Assembly (NCBI GenBank): GCA_016283605.1
Contig: JAEENF010000168.1
Span: 1-27,336 of the forward strand
Direction: 5' to 3'
Source of the DNA: Prevotella sp.
GTDB lineage: Bacteria; Bacteroidota; Bacteroidia; Bacteroidales; Bacteroidaceae
Length of the DNA: 27,336 nucleotides
Each line of letters starts with the position of its first letter. Position 1 is the stretch's first letter. Below the pieces are notes generated by a model. That model was not told the DNA's origin. It made no database searches and saw only the letters and a list, made by a program, of their open reading frames with translations. Shown here one piece after another: positions 1 to 7,522 of the stretch. A program made the translations under genes and the position numbers.

Positions 1-647
1 TAGTCGATGCGCCAGCCGGCATTCTTCTGTCGCGCCTGGAAACGGTACGACCACCAGGAATACGTCACGGTGTCAGGGTATTTGAAGCGGAAGGAATCGG
101 TGAAGCCTGCTGCGAGCAGCTCGCCGAACTTCGCGCGCTCCTCGTCGGTGAAGCCGGCATTCATGCGGTTGGTCTTGGGGTTTTTCAGGTCGATCTCCTC
201 ATGGGCTACGTTCAGGTCGCCGCAGAGGATGACGGGCTTCTTCGCGTCGAGGGCCTTCAGGTAGGCGCGGAAGTCGTCCTCCCACGTCATACGGTAGTCC
301 AGGCGCTTCAGACCGTCCTGCGAGTTGGGCGTATAGCAGCAGACGAGGAAGAAGTCGGGCATCTCGAGTGTGATGACGCGACCCTCGTGGTCGTGAAGGT
401 CGATGCCGATGCCGTAAGCGACACTCAGCGGCTGGTGCCTGGTGAAGATGGCTGTACCGCTGTAGCCCTTTTTGTCGGCATAGTTCCAGTAGCTCTGGTA
501 TCCTTCAAACTGGAGGTCGAGCTGACCCTCCTGCATCTTCGTCTCCTGGAGACAGAAGAAGTCGGCGTCCAACTGCCTGAATATCTCGCTGAAGCCCTTA
601 CCTTCGCAGGCCCTCAGACCATTAACGTTCCAACTGACAAACTTCAT
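1..647 (-). CDS. xth: Exodeoxyribonuclease III (ExoIII/AP endonuclease), 3' end cut by window
   Basis: DNA repair nuclease of the EEP (exonuclease-endonuclease-phosphatase) superfamily; it acts on abasic sites and as a 3'-5' exonuclease on duplex DNA. The reading frame is open from the start to the window edge, 215 complete codons. Visible motifs are the N-terminal KFVSWNVNGLRA (metal/phosphate-binding Asn), CLQETKM with the metal-binding Glu near residue 34, CGDLNVAHEEIDL, and NAGWRIDY at the edge, so only about 30-40 residues are missing. An in-frame ATG lies 12 nt upstream (659). The -7 box TATCTTTG at 668-675 would start transcription near 661, so ATG 659 would give an almost leaderless message and ATG 647 a leader of about 14 nt. 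I chose 647 because the family normally begins MK(F/I)xSWN. Divergent from the ABC exporter. Confidence 0.95.
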   Translation of the reverse strand, partial: MKFVSWNVNGLRACEGKGFSEIFRQLDADFFCLQETKMQEGQLDLQFEGYQSYWNYADKKGYSGTAIFTRHQPLSVAYGIGIDLHDHEGRVITLEMPDFFLVCCYTPNSQDGLKRLDYRMTWEDDFRAYLKALDAKKPVILCGDLNVAHEEIDLKNPKTNRMNAGFTDEERAKFGELLAAGFTDSFRFKYPDTVTYSWWSYRFQARQKNAGWRID

Positions 648-667
648 ACGCTTTTGCATTTTGGCCA

Positions 668-675
668 CAAAGATA
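668..675 (-). promoter_or_regulatory. -7 promoter element of xth
   Basis: TATCTTTG read on the minus strand matches the Bacteroidetes primary sigma -7 consensus TAnnTTTG. Its expected start point is about 661. I see no clear TTTG -33 box; the upstream DNA is the decamer repeat at 685-710. Confidence 0.7.
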
Positions 676-684
676 CAAAAAAAG

Positions 685-710
685 CCGCAGATTCCGCAGA
701 TTATCACAGA
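685..710 (-). repeat. Dispersed AATCYGYG decamer repeat, copy A
   Basis: On the minus strand this reads TCTGTG, then AATCTGCGG twice with a short spacer. It closely resembles the plus-strand stretch at 26761-26787 (TCTGTG, AATCCGTG, AATCCGTGG), which has the same order and phase. It lies between the two divergent promoters of xth and the ABC exporter. Confidence 0.6.
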
Positions 711-717
711 ATTTTTG

Positions 718-725
718 TAACTTTG
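718..725 (+). promoter_or_regulatory. -7 promoter element of ABC exporter gene
   Basis: TAACTTTG matches TAnnTTTG and lies 25 nt before the first in-frame ATG of the exporter gene, giving an expected start near 732. A TTTG -33 box at the right spacing is not obvious. Confidence 0.65.
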
Positions 726-750
726 CTGAAGAAATGTAATAAATGGAAGT

Positions 751-2559
751 ATGGAAGGAATGAAAATGAACATCTGGGGGCTGCTGAGGAATATCCTGCC
801 CTTCGTGACGCCCTATCGGTGGCTGATCGTGATCACGCTGGTGCTGACGCTCGTAGGTTCGCTGATGGCACAGGTGAACGCCGTGGTGCTGGACCGTGCC
901 GTCGACGCCATCAACGCGCTGCTGCAGCAGCCGGAGGGATTCCAGTGGAGTCAGGCGGTGAAGATCCTGACCGTGATCACGGTGATATTGCTGGGCAAGG
1001 AGGTGATCGGCGCCCTGGTGACTTTCTTCCAGCGCTACTACGGCGAGCGGATGCGCATCCTAGTGAGTCGCGATATGTCGCTGAAGGTGGTCGACAGGAT
1101 TCTGTCCTTCCGTATGGCCTTCTTCACCAGCGAGGGCAACGAGACGGGTAAGCTGCAGTCGCGCATCGACCGCGGCATCATGAGCATGAGCAATACGGTG
1201 AACAACTTCTTCATCGAGATCCTGCCGCTGTTTACGAGTGCCATCCTCGCGCTGGGACTGATGTTCGCAGCCAACTTCTACGTGGGTCTCGTGGCGCTGT
1301 GCATCGTGCCGCTCTACTTCTGGGTGACGTATATCCAGGCCACGAAGATGAAAGGCGGGCGACGCGGTATCTTCGGTGGGCATCAGGCGGTGAGTCAAGG
1401 TATCCTGAACATCATCGAGAGCATCACCGTGATCAAGTCGTTCAACCGCGAACAGATCGAGGCCGACCGTCAGGCGGGCATCCAGCGCACGATGACCGAC
1501 CTGCAGCTCAGCACGCGCAAGAAGGCGTATCTCTTTAACGGTCTGAAGAGTTTCCTCGAACAGATCGGTACCGTGCTGATTATTATATTGACGGCCTATC
1601 TAGTGCTGATAGACTATCCTGGTATGACGATCGGAAAAATCATGTACCACGTGATGCTCTTCGCCAATGTGAGTGCGCCCATCCGACAACTGCACCGCAT
1701 CTACGACGATATGAACGACGCGCTGATCTATGCCGAGGGATTCTTCGGTATCCTGAAGGCCGACGACGAGGTGGAGCAGACGGGAAAGCATCATCCGGAG
1801 ACGGTAAAAGGCAACTTCGAACTGAAGAACGTGGACTTCACCTACTCCAACGGCACGCAGGCGCTCTGGGATGTGTCGATGCGCATCGAGCCCGGCAAGA
1901 TCACGGCCCTCGTGGGACTGAGCGGCGCCGGCAAGAGCACCATCGTGAACCTGCTCGACAAGTTCTACCAGCCTCAGCAGGGCGTCATCAGCCTCGACGG
2001 TGTGCAGCTGAGCGAATGGGATACGGAATGGTTGCGTGAGAATGTGGGACTGGTGCTGCAGAAGAACCATATCTTCGACGGCTCGATAGAGGAGAACATC
2101 AAATACGGCTGTCCGCAGGCTACGCATGAGGATGTGGTGAAAGCCGCCAAGCAGGCTTATATCTACGACCAGATTATGGCGCTTCCCCACGGCTTCGAGA
2201 CGGCTGCCCTGCAACTGAGCGGCGGTCAGCAGCAGCGCGTCGCCATCGCACGCATGTTTATCAAAAACCCACCAATCATCTTCCTCGACGAGCCTACCGC
2301 CAGCCTCGACGCCATCGCCACAGAGCAGATCAAGGCCTCGATCGATGCCATCAAGAAGGGACGCACGGTGATCATCATCTCGCACAACATCGGACAGATC
2401 ATCGATGCCGACCAGATCTACGTGCTGCAGCAAGGTCGCGTGGTGCAGGCAGGATCGCCCGACGAGGTCTATCAGCAGGGCGGACTCTACAAGGAAATCT
2501 TCGATGCCAGCGCCCGCAGCATGAACGCAGACAAGATTGCTGCCACCACCAGCTTCTGA
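751..2559 (+). CDS. ABC exporter half-transporter (fused membrane and ATPase domains)
   Basis: A 602-aa type I ABC exporter of MsbA/multidrug-like architecture; two copies would form the inner-membrane transporter. Residues about 15-310 are the six-helix membrane domain, with hydrophobic runs at about 20-45, 160-200 and 265-290. The ATPase domain follows: Walker A GLSGAGKST (389-397), signature LSGGQQQRVAIAR (from 489), Walker B IIFLDEP (from 509), D-loop SLD and H-loop ISHN. The substrate cannot be read from the sequence. Start choice: in-frame ATGs at 751, 760 and 766 give MEGMKMNIWG; GGAAGGA just ahead of 760/766 makes those plausible alternatives. It stands alone, ahead of a convergent terminator hairpin. 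The long antisense frames across it are shadows. Confidence 0.93.
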   Translation: MEGMKMNIWGLLRNILPFVTPYRWLIVITLVLTLVGSLMAQVNAVVLDRAVDAINALLQQPEGFQWSQAVKILTVITVILLGKEVIGALVTFFQRYYGERMRILVSRDMSLKVVDRILSFRMAFFTSEGNETGKLQSRIDRGIMSMSNTVNNFFIEILPLFTSAILALGLMFAANFYVGLVALCIVPLYFWVTYIQATKMKGGRRGIFGGHQAVSQGILNIIESITVIKSFNREQIEADRQAGIQRTMTDLQLSTRKKAYLFNGLKSFLEQIGTVLIIILTAYLVLIDYPGMTIGKIMYHVMLFANVSAPIRQLHRIYDDMNDALIYAEGFFGILKADDEVEQTGKHHPETVKGNFELKNVDFTYSNGTQALWDVSMRIEPGKITALVGLSGAGKSTIVNLLDKFYQPQQGVISLDGVQLSEWDTEWLRENVGLVLQKNHIFDGSIEENIKYGCPQATHEDVVKAAKQAYIYDQIMALPHGFETAALQLSGGQQQRVAIARMFIKNPPIIFLDEPTASLDAIATEQIKASIDAIKKGRTVIIISHNIGQIIDADQIYVLQQGRVVQAGSPDEVYQQGGLYKEIFDASARSMNADKIAATTSF

Positions 2560-2563
2560 CAAC

Positions 2564-2591
2564 AAAAAGGCCCCACCAGAAAGGTGAGGCC
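2564..2591 (-). terminator. Intrinsic terminator after ribH (may also serve the ABC gene)
   Basis: GGCCCCACC (2569-2577) pairs with GGTGAGGCC (2583-2591) with one C/A mismatch and an AGAAA loop. On the minus strand the hairpin is followed at once by TTTTTGTT, a good rho-independent signal for the ribH transcript. On the plus strand the nearest T-run lies about 19 nt further on, so the exporter direction is weaker. Confidence 0.75.
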
Positions 2592-2614
2592 AGAACTGTT
2601 GACTTATCGTTTTT

Positions 2615-3085
2615 TTAGAACTTCGCCATCTTAATCGCTACGACGGCACATTCGTCGCCTTTATTGCCCAGACGCCCGCCTGCACGGTCCTTCGCCTGCT
2701 GCAGGTCGTTCGTGGTCAGGAGACCATAGACAACGGGGATGTTGTTCGTGGCGTTCAAACGGGCGATACCCTCCGTAACACCCTGACAGATGTAATCGAA
2801 ATGGGGCGTCTCACCACGAATGACGGAACCCAGCACAATGACTGCATCGTAACCGTCGTTAAGCGTCATCTGATGAGCACCATAGATCAGTTCGAAACTG
2901 CCAGGAACGGTCTTGACGTGGATATTCTCAGGTAATGCACCATGTTTCTCCAATGTAGAGACACAACCATCGAGCAATGCGCCAGTAATCTCAGGATTCC
3001 ATTCTGCCACAACGATACCGAAGATCATGTTTGATGCATCGGGCACCGCTGCGATATCATACTCGGAAAGATTCTTTGTTGCCAT
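2615..3085 (-). CDS. ribH: 6,7-dimethyl-8-ribityllumazine synthase
   Basis: Penultimate step of riboflavin synthesis: condenses 5-amino-6-ribitylamino-uracil with 3,4-dihydroxy-2-butanone 4-phosphate to lumazine, in a cytosolic icosahedral or pentameric assembly. The 156-aa length fits the family. Motifs seen: GSFELIYGAHQM, VLGSVIRGETPHFDYI (with the catalytic His), GVTEGI, IPVVYGLLTTNDLQQA and AGGRLGNKGDECAVVAIKM. The first residues (MATKNLSEYD) are typical, so ATG 3085 is accepted; no clear Shine-Dalgarno is present. It lies 15 nt downstream of the TPR gene and is probably co-transcribed with it. I saw no FMN riboswitch. Other rib genes are not in the window. Confidence 0.96.
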   Translation of the reverse strand: MATKNLSEYDIAAVPDASNMIFGIVVAEWNPEITGALLDGCVSTLEKHGALPENIHVKTVPGSFELIYGAHQMTLNDGYDAVIVLGSVIRGETPHFDYICQGVTEGIARLNATNNIPVVYGLLTTNDLQQAKDRAGGRLGNKGDECAVVAIKMAKF

Positions 3086-3100
3086 CGGGAGATTAGAAGA

Positions 3101-3778
3101 TTACTCCTTAATGCGCTCGATATACTCGTCGATAGTCTGATACTGCATCGAGTTGAAGTACTTCTCCTTCACCTCCTGGTACAGCTTCAGAGCCTCATCT
3201 TTCTTGTTCTGGTTCTCAAGGATCTCACCAGCCTGGATCAGATAGGTGGGAGAGAGACTGTTGTTGTCAGCCATCTCAGCAGCCTTCTTCAGGGTTGATA
3301 CAGCCTTATCGAACTGCTCCAGATGAGCATAGACATTTCCCAGTGCACCCAAAGCTGCTGGAGACACCATAGCATCGTCGCTGACATCGTACTTCTCGAG
3401 ATAGCTGGCAGCCTCCTGCCACTTGTCGAGCTTGGCATAGCAGAGTCCGGCATAGAGATTAGCCAGATTACCTGCCTTCGTACCACTCCACTCCTTAGCG
3501 AGAGCTACGAATCCTTTATAGGCAGCGCTGTCGCCGTTAAGAGCCTTCTGATAGTCGTCAGCCATGAAATAGTCCTGACCCTTGGCAATAGCCGTGCTGG
3601 CCTTCACCTCATTAGGTCCTGACACATAAGTTTTGTAAAGAACGACACCTGCAATGATCACGACGATAGCGATCACTGCAGCAATAATAGCCTTCTTGTT
3701 CTTCAGGAAGAAGGCTTCACTCTGACTGAGGGTCTGCTCTGCTACAGGAGCACCCTGCTGATTGTTGTTGTTTGCCAT
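3101..3778 (-). CDS. Membrane-anchored tetratricopeptide repeat protein
   Basis: A 225-aa protein with a short N/Q-rich cytoplasmic N-terminus, one transmembrane helix (residues about 30-48, very rich in Ile/Val/Ala) and an outside domain of degenerate TPR units, such as GNLANLYAGLCYAKLDKWQEAASYL, ALGALGNVYAHLEQFDKAVSTL and SPTYLIQAGEILENQNKKDEALKLY. The layout resembles the YfgM/TPR_21 family, which assists periplasmic or outer-membrane protein biogenesis, but I infer only a scaffold role. The frame is open upstream to 3814; I chose ATG 3778 (MANNNNQQ) because the extra 12 residues (MCLLETIKIIDK) are non-typical and lie in the leader. The -7 box TACCTTTG is at 3841-3848. Conserved company with ribH in Bacteroidales supports one operon. 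Confidence 0.88.
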   Translation of the reverse strand: MANNNNQQGAPVAEQTLSQSEAFFLKNKKAIIAAVIAIVVIIAGVVLYKTYVSGPNEVKASTAIAKGQDYFMADDYQKALNGDSAAYKGFVALAKEWSGTKAGNLANLYAGLCYAKLDKWQEAASYLEKYDVSDDAMVSPAALGALGNVYAHLEQFDKAVSTLKKAAEMADNNSLSPTYLIQAGEILENQNKKDEALKLYQEVKEKYFNSMQYQTIDEYIERIKE

Positions 3779-3840
3779 TTTATCTATAATTTTTATTGTT
3801 TCTAAAAGACACAATCCACCCTTTTGGGCAAATTCGGGTG

Positions 3841-3848
3841 CAAAGGTA
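3841..3848 (-). promoter_or_regulatory. -7 promoter element of TPR-ribH operon
   Basis: TACCTTTG on the minus strand. The 20-nt stretch ATTCGGGTGCAAAGGTACAA on the plus strand (3832-3851) recurs exactly at 14476-14495 over the DUF4199 promoter, so the discriminator GCACCCGAAT is shared. Expected start near 3835, leader about 55 nt. Confidence 0.75.
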
Positions 3849-3857
3849 CAAAAAAGA

Positions 3858-3885
3858 AGTGAAAAGTGAAGAGTGAAGAGTGAAA
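3858..3885 (-). repeat. Four in-phase heptamer repeats (AGTGAAA/AGTGAAG)
   Basis: Four perfect 7-nt units: AGTGAAA, AGTGAAG, AGTGAAG, AGTGAAA. On the minus strand they read TTTCACT/CTTCACT. They lie between the divergent TPR and recF promoters. The same heptamer recurs in phase at 7502-7522, 13917-13930 and 21519-21532. Confidence 0.8.
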
Positions 3886-3944
3886 AATTTGCTACTGCCC
3901 GACACTTTTAACTTATTTTTCAGCCTATTTCGTTTGTTTTTTCG

Positions 3945-3952
3945 TACCTTTG
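3945..3952 (+). promoter_or_regulatory. -7 promoter element of recF, four bases before the start codon
   Basis: TACCTTTG is followed by CACT and then ATG at 3957. With the usual 5-7 nt from the box to the transcription start, the message would begin at or within a base or two of the ATG. Confidence 0.7.
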
Positions 3953-3956
3953 CACT

Positions 3957-5057
3957 ATGATTCTCGAAAAACTGTCGATCATCAATTACAAAAACATCAC
4001 GGAGGCCACGCTGGAGTTGTCGCCGAAGATAAACTGTTTCATCGGCAAGAATGGTGTCGGCAAGACCAACGTACTGGACGCCATCTACTACCTGTCGTTC
4101 TGTCGTTCGGCCAACAACCCCATCGACTCGCAGGTGATTCGCCACGGTGAAGAGTTCTTCGTCCTTGAAGGGTCCTACTCTGATGACCTGAAGATCTACT
4201 GCGGCATGAAACGTGGCACGAAGAAACACTTCAAGCGCAACAAAAAGGAATATAAGCGTCTGTCGGAACATATCGGACTGATACCCATCGTGGTCGTATC
4301 ACCCTCCGACACCCTGCTCATTGAAGGAGGCAGTGAAGAGCGACGCAGACTGATGGATATGGTCATCTCGCAGTACGACCCTCAATACATCGAGGCGCTG
4401 AACCGTTATAATAAAGCCCTGCAGCAACGCAATGTGATGCTGAAGGCAGAGGCAGAGCCCGATCCTGATGTCATCAGCCTCTGGGAAGAACAGATGGCTG
4501 TCGAGGGAGAGCAGATCTATCAGAAACGTACGACCTTCGTTCAGGAGATGACCCCCATCTTCCAGCAGTTCTACGAGACCATCTCCGGTCATCAGGAAAA
4601 GGTGGCATTGAACTACGTGTCGCACTGTCAACGAGGACCGTTGCTGGAAGTTATCCAACGTGACAGGTTTAAGGATCGTGCTGTAGGCTATTCGCTACAT
4701 GGCATCCATCGAGATGATCTGGAGTTCTCACTCGACGGACATCTGATGAAGCGTGAAGGCAGTCAGGGACAGAACAAGACCTTCGTCATCTCGCTGAAGC
4801 TGGCACAATTCGATTTCCTGAAACGCACCAATTCCAAGACCACTCCCCTACTCCTGCTTGACGACATCTTCGACAAACTGGATGCCCAACGGGTAGAAGA
4901 GATTGTCAGTCTGGTGGCAGGCGATGACTTCGGGCAGATCTTTATTACGGATACCAACCGAGAGCATCTGGATAAAATACTCTCAACATCATCACACGAC
5001 TATAAAATCTTTTACGTAGACAACGGACATGTTCAAGAGAGACGTACAGAATATTAA
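3957..5057 (+). CDS. recF: DNA replication and repair protein RecF
   Basis: SMC-like ATPase that helps RecO/RecR load RecA at single-strand gaps. The 366 aa match family length. Walker A is GKNGVGKT (residues 30-37); the family stretches PIVVVSPSDTLLIEGGSEERRRLMD and FDKLDAQR, the signature-like REGSQGQNKTFVISLKLAQ, and Walker B LLLLDDIFDKLD are all present. The start MILEKLSIINYKNI is the expected RecF N-terminus and no earlier in-frame start is likely, so the promoter box four bases upstream implies a leaderless or near-leaderless mRNA. It overlaps the DUF721 gene by 29 nt, a pairing common in Bacteroidetes and consistent with a replication/repair unit. Confidence 0.96.
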   Translation: MILEKLSIINYKNITEATLELSPKINCFIGKNGVGKTNVLDAIYYLSFCRSANNPIDSQVIRHGEEFFVLEGSYSDDLKIYCGMKRGTKKHFKRNKKEYKRLSEHIGLIPIVVVSPSDTLLIEGGSEERRRLMDMVISQYDPQYIEALNRYNKALQQRNVMLKAEAEPDPDVISLWEEQMAVEGEQIYQKRTTFVQEMTPIFQQFYETISGHQEKVALNYVSHCQRGPLLEVIQRDRFKDRAVGYSLHGIHRDDLEFSLDGHLMKREGSQGQNKTFVISLKLAQFDFLKRTNSKTTPLLLLDDIFDKLDAQRVEEIVSLVAGDDFGQIFITDTNREHLDKILSTSSHDYKIFYVDNGHVQERRTEY

Positions 5058-5319
5058 GAGCCTGATTTTGAGAAACCTACGGGCTCAGGGACTGGAAATG
5101 CCACTCATGCAGAAACGACTGATGGATGCCTGGCCAATCATTGCCGGCGAAGTCGTCAGCCGATATACTGATGGTGTGATAATCCGTAACCAAACGCTCT
5201 ATGTCCATCTGACGAATCCTGCACTAAGGGCGGATTTATCAATGCAACGGTCGGATTATGTCCGGAAGCTCAATGAATATGTGGGTTGTCAGGTGATTGC
5301 CGACATACGGTTTCACTAA
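5029..5319 (+). CDS. DUF721 (DciA-like) small protein
   Basis: A 96-aa protein with the DUF721 core: RLMDAWPIIAGEVVSRYTDGVIIRNQTLYVHLTNPALRADLSMQR. DciA proteins of this family load the replicative helicase DnaB in many bacteria. Here only the compact domain is present, so the role is inferred. Translation begins inside recF (29-nt overlap), suggesting coupling to RecF. Its stop codon TAA (5317-5319) interlocks with the TAG of the opposite-strand folate gene (5316-5318). Confidence 0.85.
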   Translation: MFKRDVQNIKSLILRNLRAQGLEMPLMQKRLMDAWPIIAGEVVSRYTDGVIIRNQTLYVHLTNPALRADLSMQRSDYVRKLNEYVGCQVIADIRFH

Positions 5320-5870
5320 ATCACCTCGTCGACAGCGATATCAAAATCATCCGTCGGAACTTCCTCAACCTTCTGGAAGTCAAAGCATACACCTATTTTA
5401 TATATATGAGGATATGCCGCAAGGAAACGGTCGTAATAGCCACGTCCGCGCCCTAGCCGATGACCTTTCGCATCGAAAGCCATTCCTGGGACGAGAATCA
5501 CGGGGACAGGCCCATTCAGTTGCTTCGCTCCTTGCTCACAGAAGAAACAGTCCCCATGATTCTCCGCAGGCTCCATGATACGAAGAGTTCCTTCCTGCAA
5601 GTCCTGACGACCTGTATATGTACGCCATTCCATCGTCTCCTCGCTGACTACTTTCGGCAAGAATACTGTCTTTCCCTCTGCCAACAGGTCATCTACCAAC
5701 TGACGGGTGCAGACCTCATCAGGCAAAGAATAGTAAGCAAAGACGACCTGATAGTCTGCCAACCGACTCCTCAGCCGTTGGATAACAGGAAGCGACAGCT
5801 CCTCCAACTGTTGTGGAGTGAACTGTCGCTTCATCTGGCGTATCTGTCGTCTCAGCTCTTCCTTATGCAT
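5316..5870 (-). CDS. 5-formyltetrahydrofolate cyclo-ligase
   Basis: ATP-dependent conversion of 5-formyl-THF to 5,10-methenyl-THF (YgfA/MTHFS family, cytosol). 184 aa from ATG 5870. Family features: N-terminal KEELRRQIRQMKR, VFAYYSLPDEVCTRQLVDDLLAEGKTVFLPKV, the substrate/ATP loop VILVPGMAFDAKGHRLGRGRGYYDRFLA, then KIGVCFDFQ and the C-terminal VPTDDFDIAVDEVI. The frame extends 24 codons further upstream, but that part lies inside the S41 protease gene and is not family-like. ATG 5870 overlaps the protease stop by 8 nt, giving translational coupling. It is last in its operon, with its stop codon overlapping the convergent DUF721 gene. Confidence 0.92.
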   Translation of the reverse strand: MHKEELRRQIRQMKRQFTPQQLEELSLPVIQRLRSRLADYQVVFAYYSLPDEVCTRQLVDDLLAEGKTVFLPKVVSEETMEWRTYTGRQDLQEGTLRIMEPAENHGDCFFCEQGAKQLNGPVPVILVPGMAFDAKGHRLGRGRGYYDRFLAAYPHIYKIGVCFDFQKVEEVPTDDFDIAVDEVI

Positions 5871-7494
5871 GTTTTTCCGGCTGTTGTGGGAAAGCCTTTC
5901 CTTCGCGGAAGATGCGGAGTGTCTCAATGATAGCAGGGTCATCCTGATTCAGGTATTCTGTCCAGGCCTGCTCATTCAACATGTTATAGATAATACGACT
6001 GTTGATATAACGTTCAAGCAGCTTATGCGACTTCTGGATCATCAGATTACGACGCTTCAGACCGTTCTTGTCGGCAAACGTGGCAAATTTGTCAACAGTA
6101 TTCTGTTTCTTAAGATATGTCTCCAAAGCCTTACCGGTCTTAAACTCTTTCATCTTGGCCCGATTCTCATCGGTATAGTTAAAGGCATACTGCAGAATCA
6201 ATCCCGTCATCGAGGCTTCCTTATAATAAGATGTCATACCGACAGTATCCTCAGGCACGAAGATATCAGGTGTGATACCGCCGCCACCGTAGACAACGCG
6301 ACCATTGGACGTATGATATTCAGGTCCAGTATGCTTGATGCTGTCCTGAGAGAAGAACTCACCATGTTGGTAACGGGAAAGAAGATCTTCCTCATAATTC
6401 TTATCAGCACCTGAAGAATAAGGCTTCTGGATACAACGGCCTGAAGGACTATAATAACGGGCGATGGTCAGTCGAATCATCGAATGATCAGAGAACTCAA
6501 TGGGTTGCTGAACCAGACCCTTACCAAACGAACGACGTCCGATGATTGTTCCTCGGTCATTATCCTGAATGGCACCTGCCAGAATCTCTGAAGCAGAGGC
6601 AGAGCCCTCATCGATGAGTACCACCAAAGGCACATGCTGATAAGAGCCGCGACCATCACTCCGATATTCCTGACGAGGAGACTTACGGCCTTGGGTATAG
6701 ACGATCAGCTCGCCCTTTGACAAGAACTCGTTGGCGATCTGTACAGCCGATGCCAGATAACCACCAGTGTTACTCCGTAAGTCAATGATCAGATTAGAAA
6801 AACCCTCCTGAGACAGTTTGGCCAAAGCAATCAACAGCTCTGGATAGGTGTTCTCACCAAAGTTCTTGATTTTGATATAACCACTGGTTTCATCAATCAT
6901 ATAACAGGCTGTAACACTCTTTGTCGGTATCTCACCACGGGTCACAGTGATATGACGGATCTTTTTCTCACCATAACGGAGAATGCCCAACTTCACCTTT
7001 GTATCCTTAGGACCTTTCAAACGGTGCATGGCTTCCTCATTGGTCACCTTCTTACCGACAAACACTGAGTCATCGACTTCCACGATCTTGTCGCCTGCCA
7101 GGAGTCCAGCCCGTTCTGCAGGGCCGTTACTGATAACATTTTGCACACGGACAGTATCCTGACGGATGGTAAACTCAATACCTACACCCGAAAAAGAACC
7201 TTTCAGGTCATCTGTGGCCATCTGTACATCCTTTGCCCCTATATAGGTAGAATGAGGATCCAGTTCAGAAAGAATCTGTGGCATAGCCTTCTCTACCAAG
7301 TCATTCATGTCGACAGTATCGACATAAAGGTCACTGACATAGTGAAGCAGATTATTAAGTTTACTTCCATTAGAATTGATAATGCTCAGTCTGTTGCCAG
7401 AGAAATGATTGGCATAGAACGTACCCACAAGTACACCCAGCACGACACACAGGGCCATCCACAGCGGAGCAAAACGATTTGACTTACTATTCAT
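5863..7494 (-). CDS. S41 family C-terminal processing peptidase (CtpA/Tsp type)
   Basis: Secreted, membrane-anchored serine protease that cuts at protein C-termini. 543 aa. N-terminal signal/anchor at residues about 10-28 (LWMALCVVLGVLVGTFYA); PDZ domain about 85-180 with the GVGIEF and SNGPAERAGLLAGDKIVEVD motifs; catalytic core about 200-400. Ser300 in GSASASE and Lys325 in FGKG have the 25-residue spacing of the Tsp Ser/Lys dyad, so the enzyme should be active. The C-terminal ~120 residues form the alpha-helical tail usual in Bacteroidetes homologues. The gene starts 9 nt after the dCMP deaminase stop and overlaps the folate gene by 8 nt, so it is the third gene of a four-gene operon. Confidence 0.94.
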   Translation of the reverse strand: MNSKSNRFAPLWMALCVVLGVLVGTFYANHFSGNRLSIINSNGSKLNNLLHYVSDLYVDTVDMNDLVEKAMPQILSELDPHSTYIGAKDVQMATDDLKGSFSGVGIEFTIRQDTVRVQNVISNGPAERAGLLAGDKIVEVDDSVFVGKKVTNEEAMHRLKGPKDTKVKLGILRYGEKKIRHITVTRGEIPTKSVTACYMIDETSGYIKIKNFGENTYPELLIALAKLSQEGFSNLIIDLRSNTGGYLASAVQIANEFLSKGELIVYTQGRKSPRQEYRSDGRGSYQHVPLVVLIDEGSASASEILAGAIQDNDRGTIIGRRSFGKGLVQQPIEFSDHSMIRLTIARYYSPSGRCIQKPYSSGADKNYEEDLLSRYQHGEFFSQDSIKHTGPEYHTSNGRVVYGGGGITPDIFVPEDTVGMTSYYKEASMTGLILQYAFNYTDENRAKMKEFKTGKALETYLKKQNTVDKFATFADKNGLKRRNLMIQKSHKLLERYINSRIIYNMLNEQAWTEYLNQDDPAIIETLRIFREGKAFPQQPEKHA

Positions 7495-7501
7495 ATTGAC
7501 A

Positions 7502-7522
7502 GTTTACTTTTCACTATTTACT
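7502..7522 (-). repeat. Three in-phase heptamer repeats at the dCMP deaminase 3' end
   Basis: On the minus strand: AGTAAAT, AGTGAAA, AGTAAAC. They encode the last residues (VNSEK) and supply the TAA stop of the deaminase. This family also occurs at 3858-3885, 13917-13930 and 21519-21532. Confidence 0.65.

Noticed and set aside
734..739. ATG-TAA minimal upstream frame and out-of-frame ATG 743 before the exporter
   Set aside because: Seen in the leader, but too short to separate from chance.
201..1151. 316-aa plus-strand frame across xth and the exporter start
   Set aside because: It is antisense to the clear exonuclease III frame and overlaps the ABC exporter in another frame; no family likeness.
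1600..2565. 321-aa antisense frame in the ABC transporter gene
   Set aside because: Shadow of the GC-rich exporter gene; the sense frame has all ABC motifs.
3779..3860. FMN riboswitch ahead of the ribH operon
   Set aside because: The leader is about 55 nt and lacks any RFN-type conserved helices.
3780..4271. 163-aa minus frame in front of the TPR gene
   Set aside because: Antisense to recF, and its C-terminal half (FFTLHSSLFT) is a translation of the heptamer repeats.
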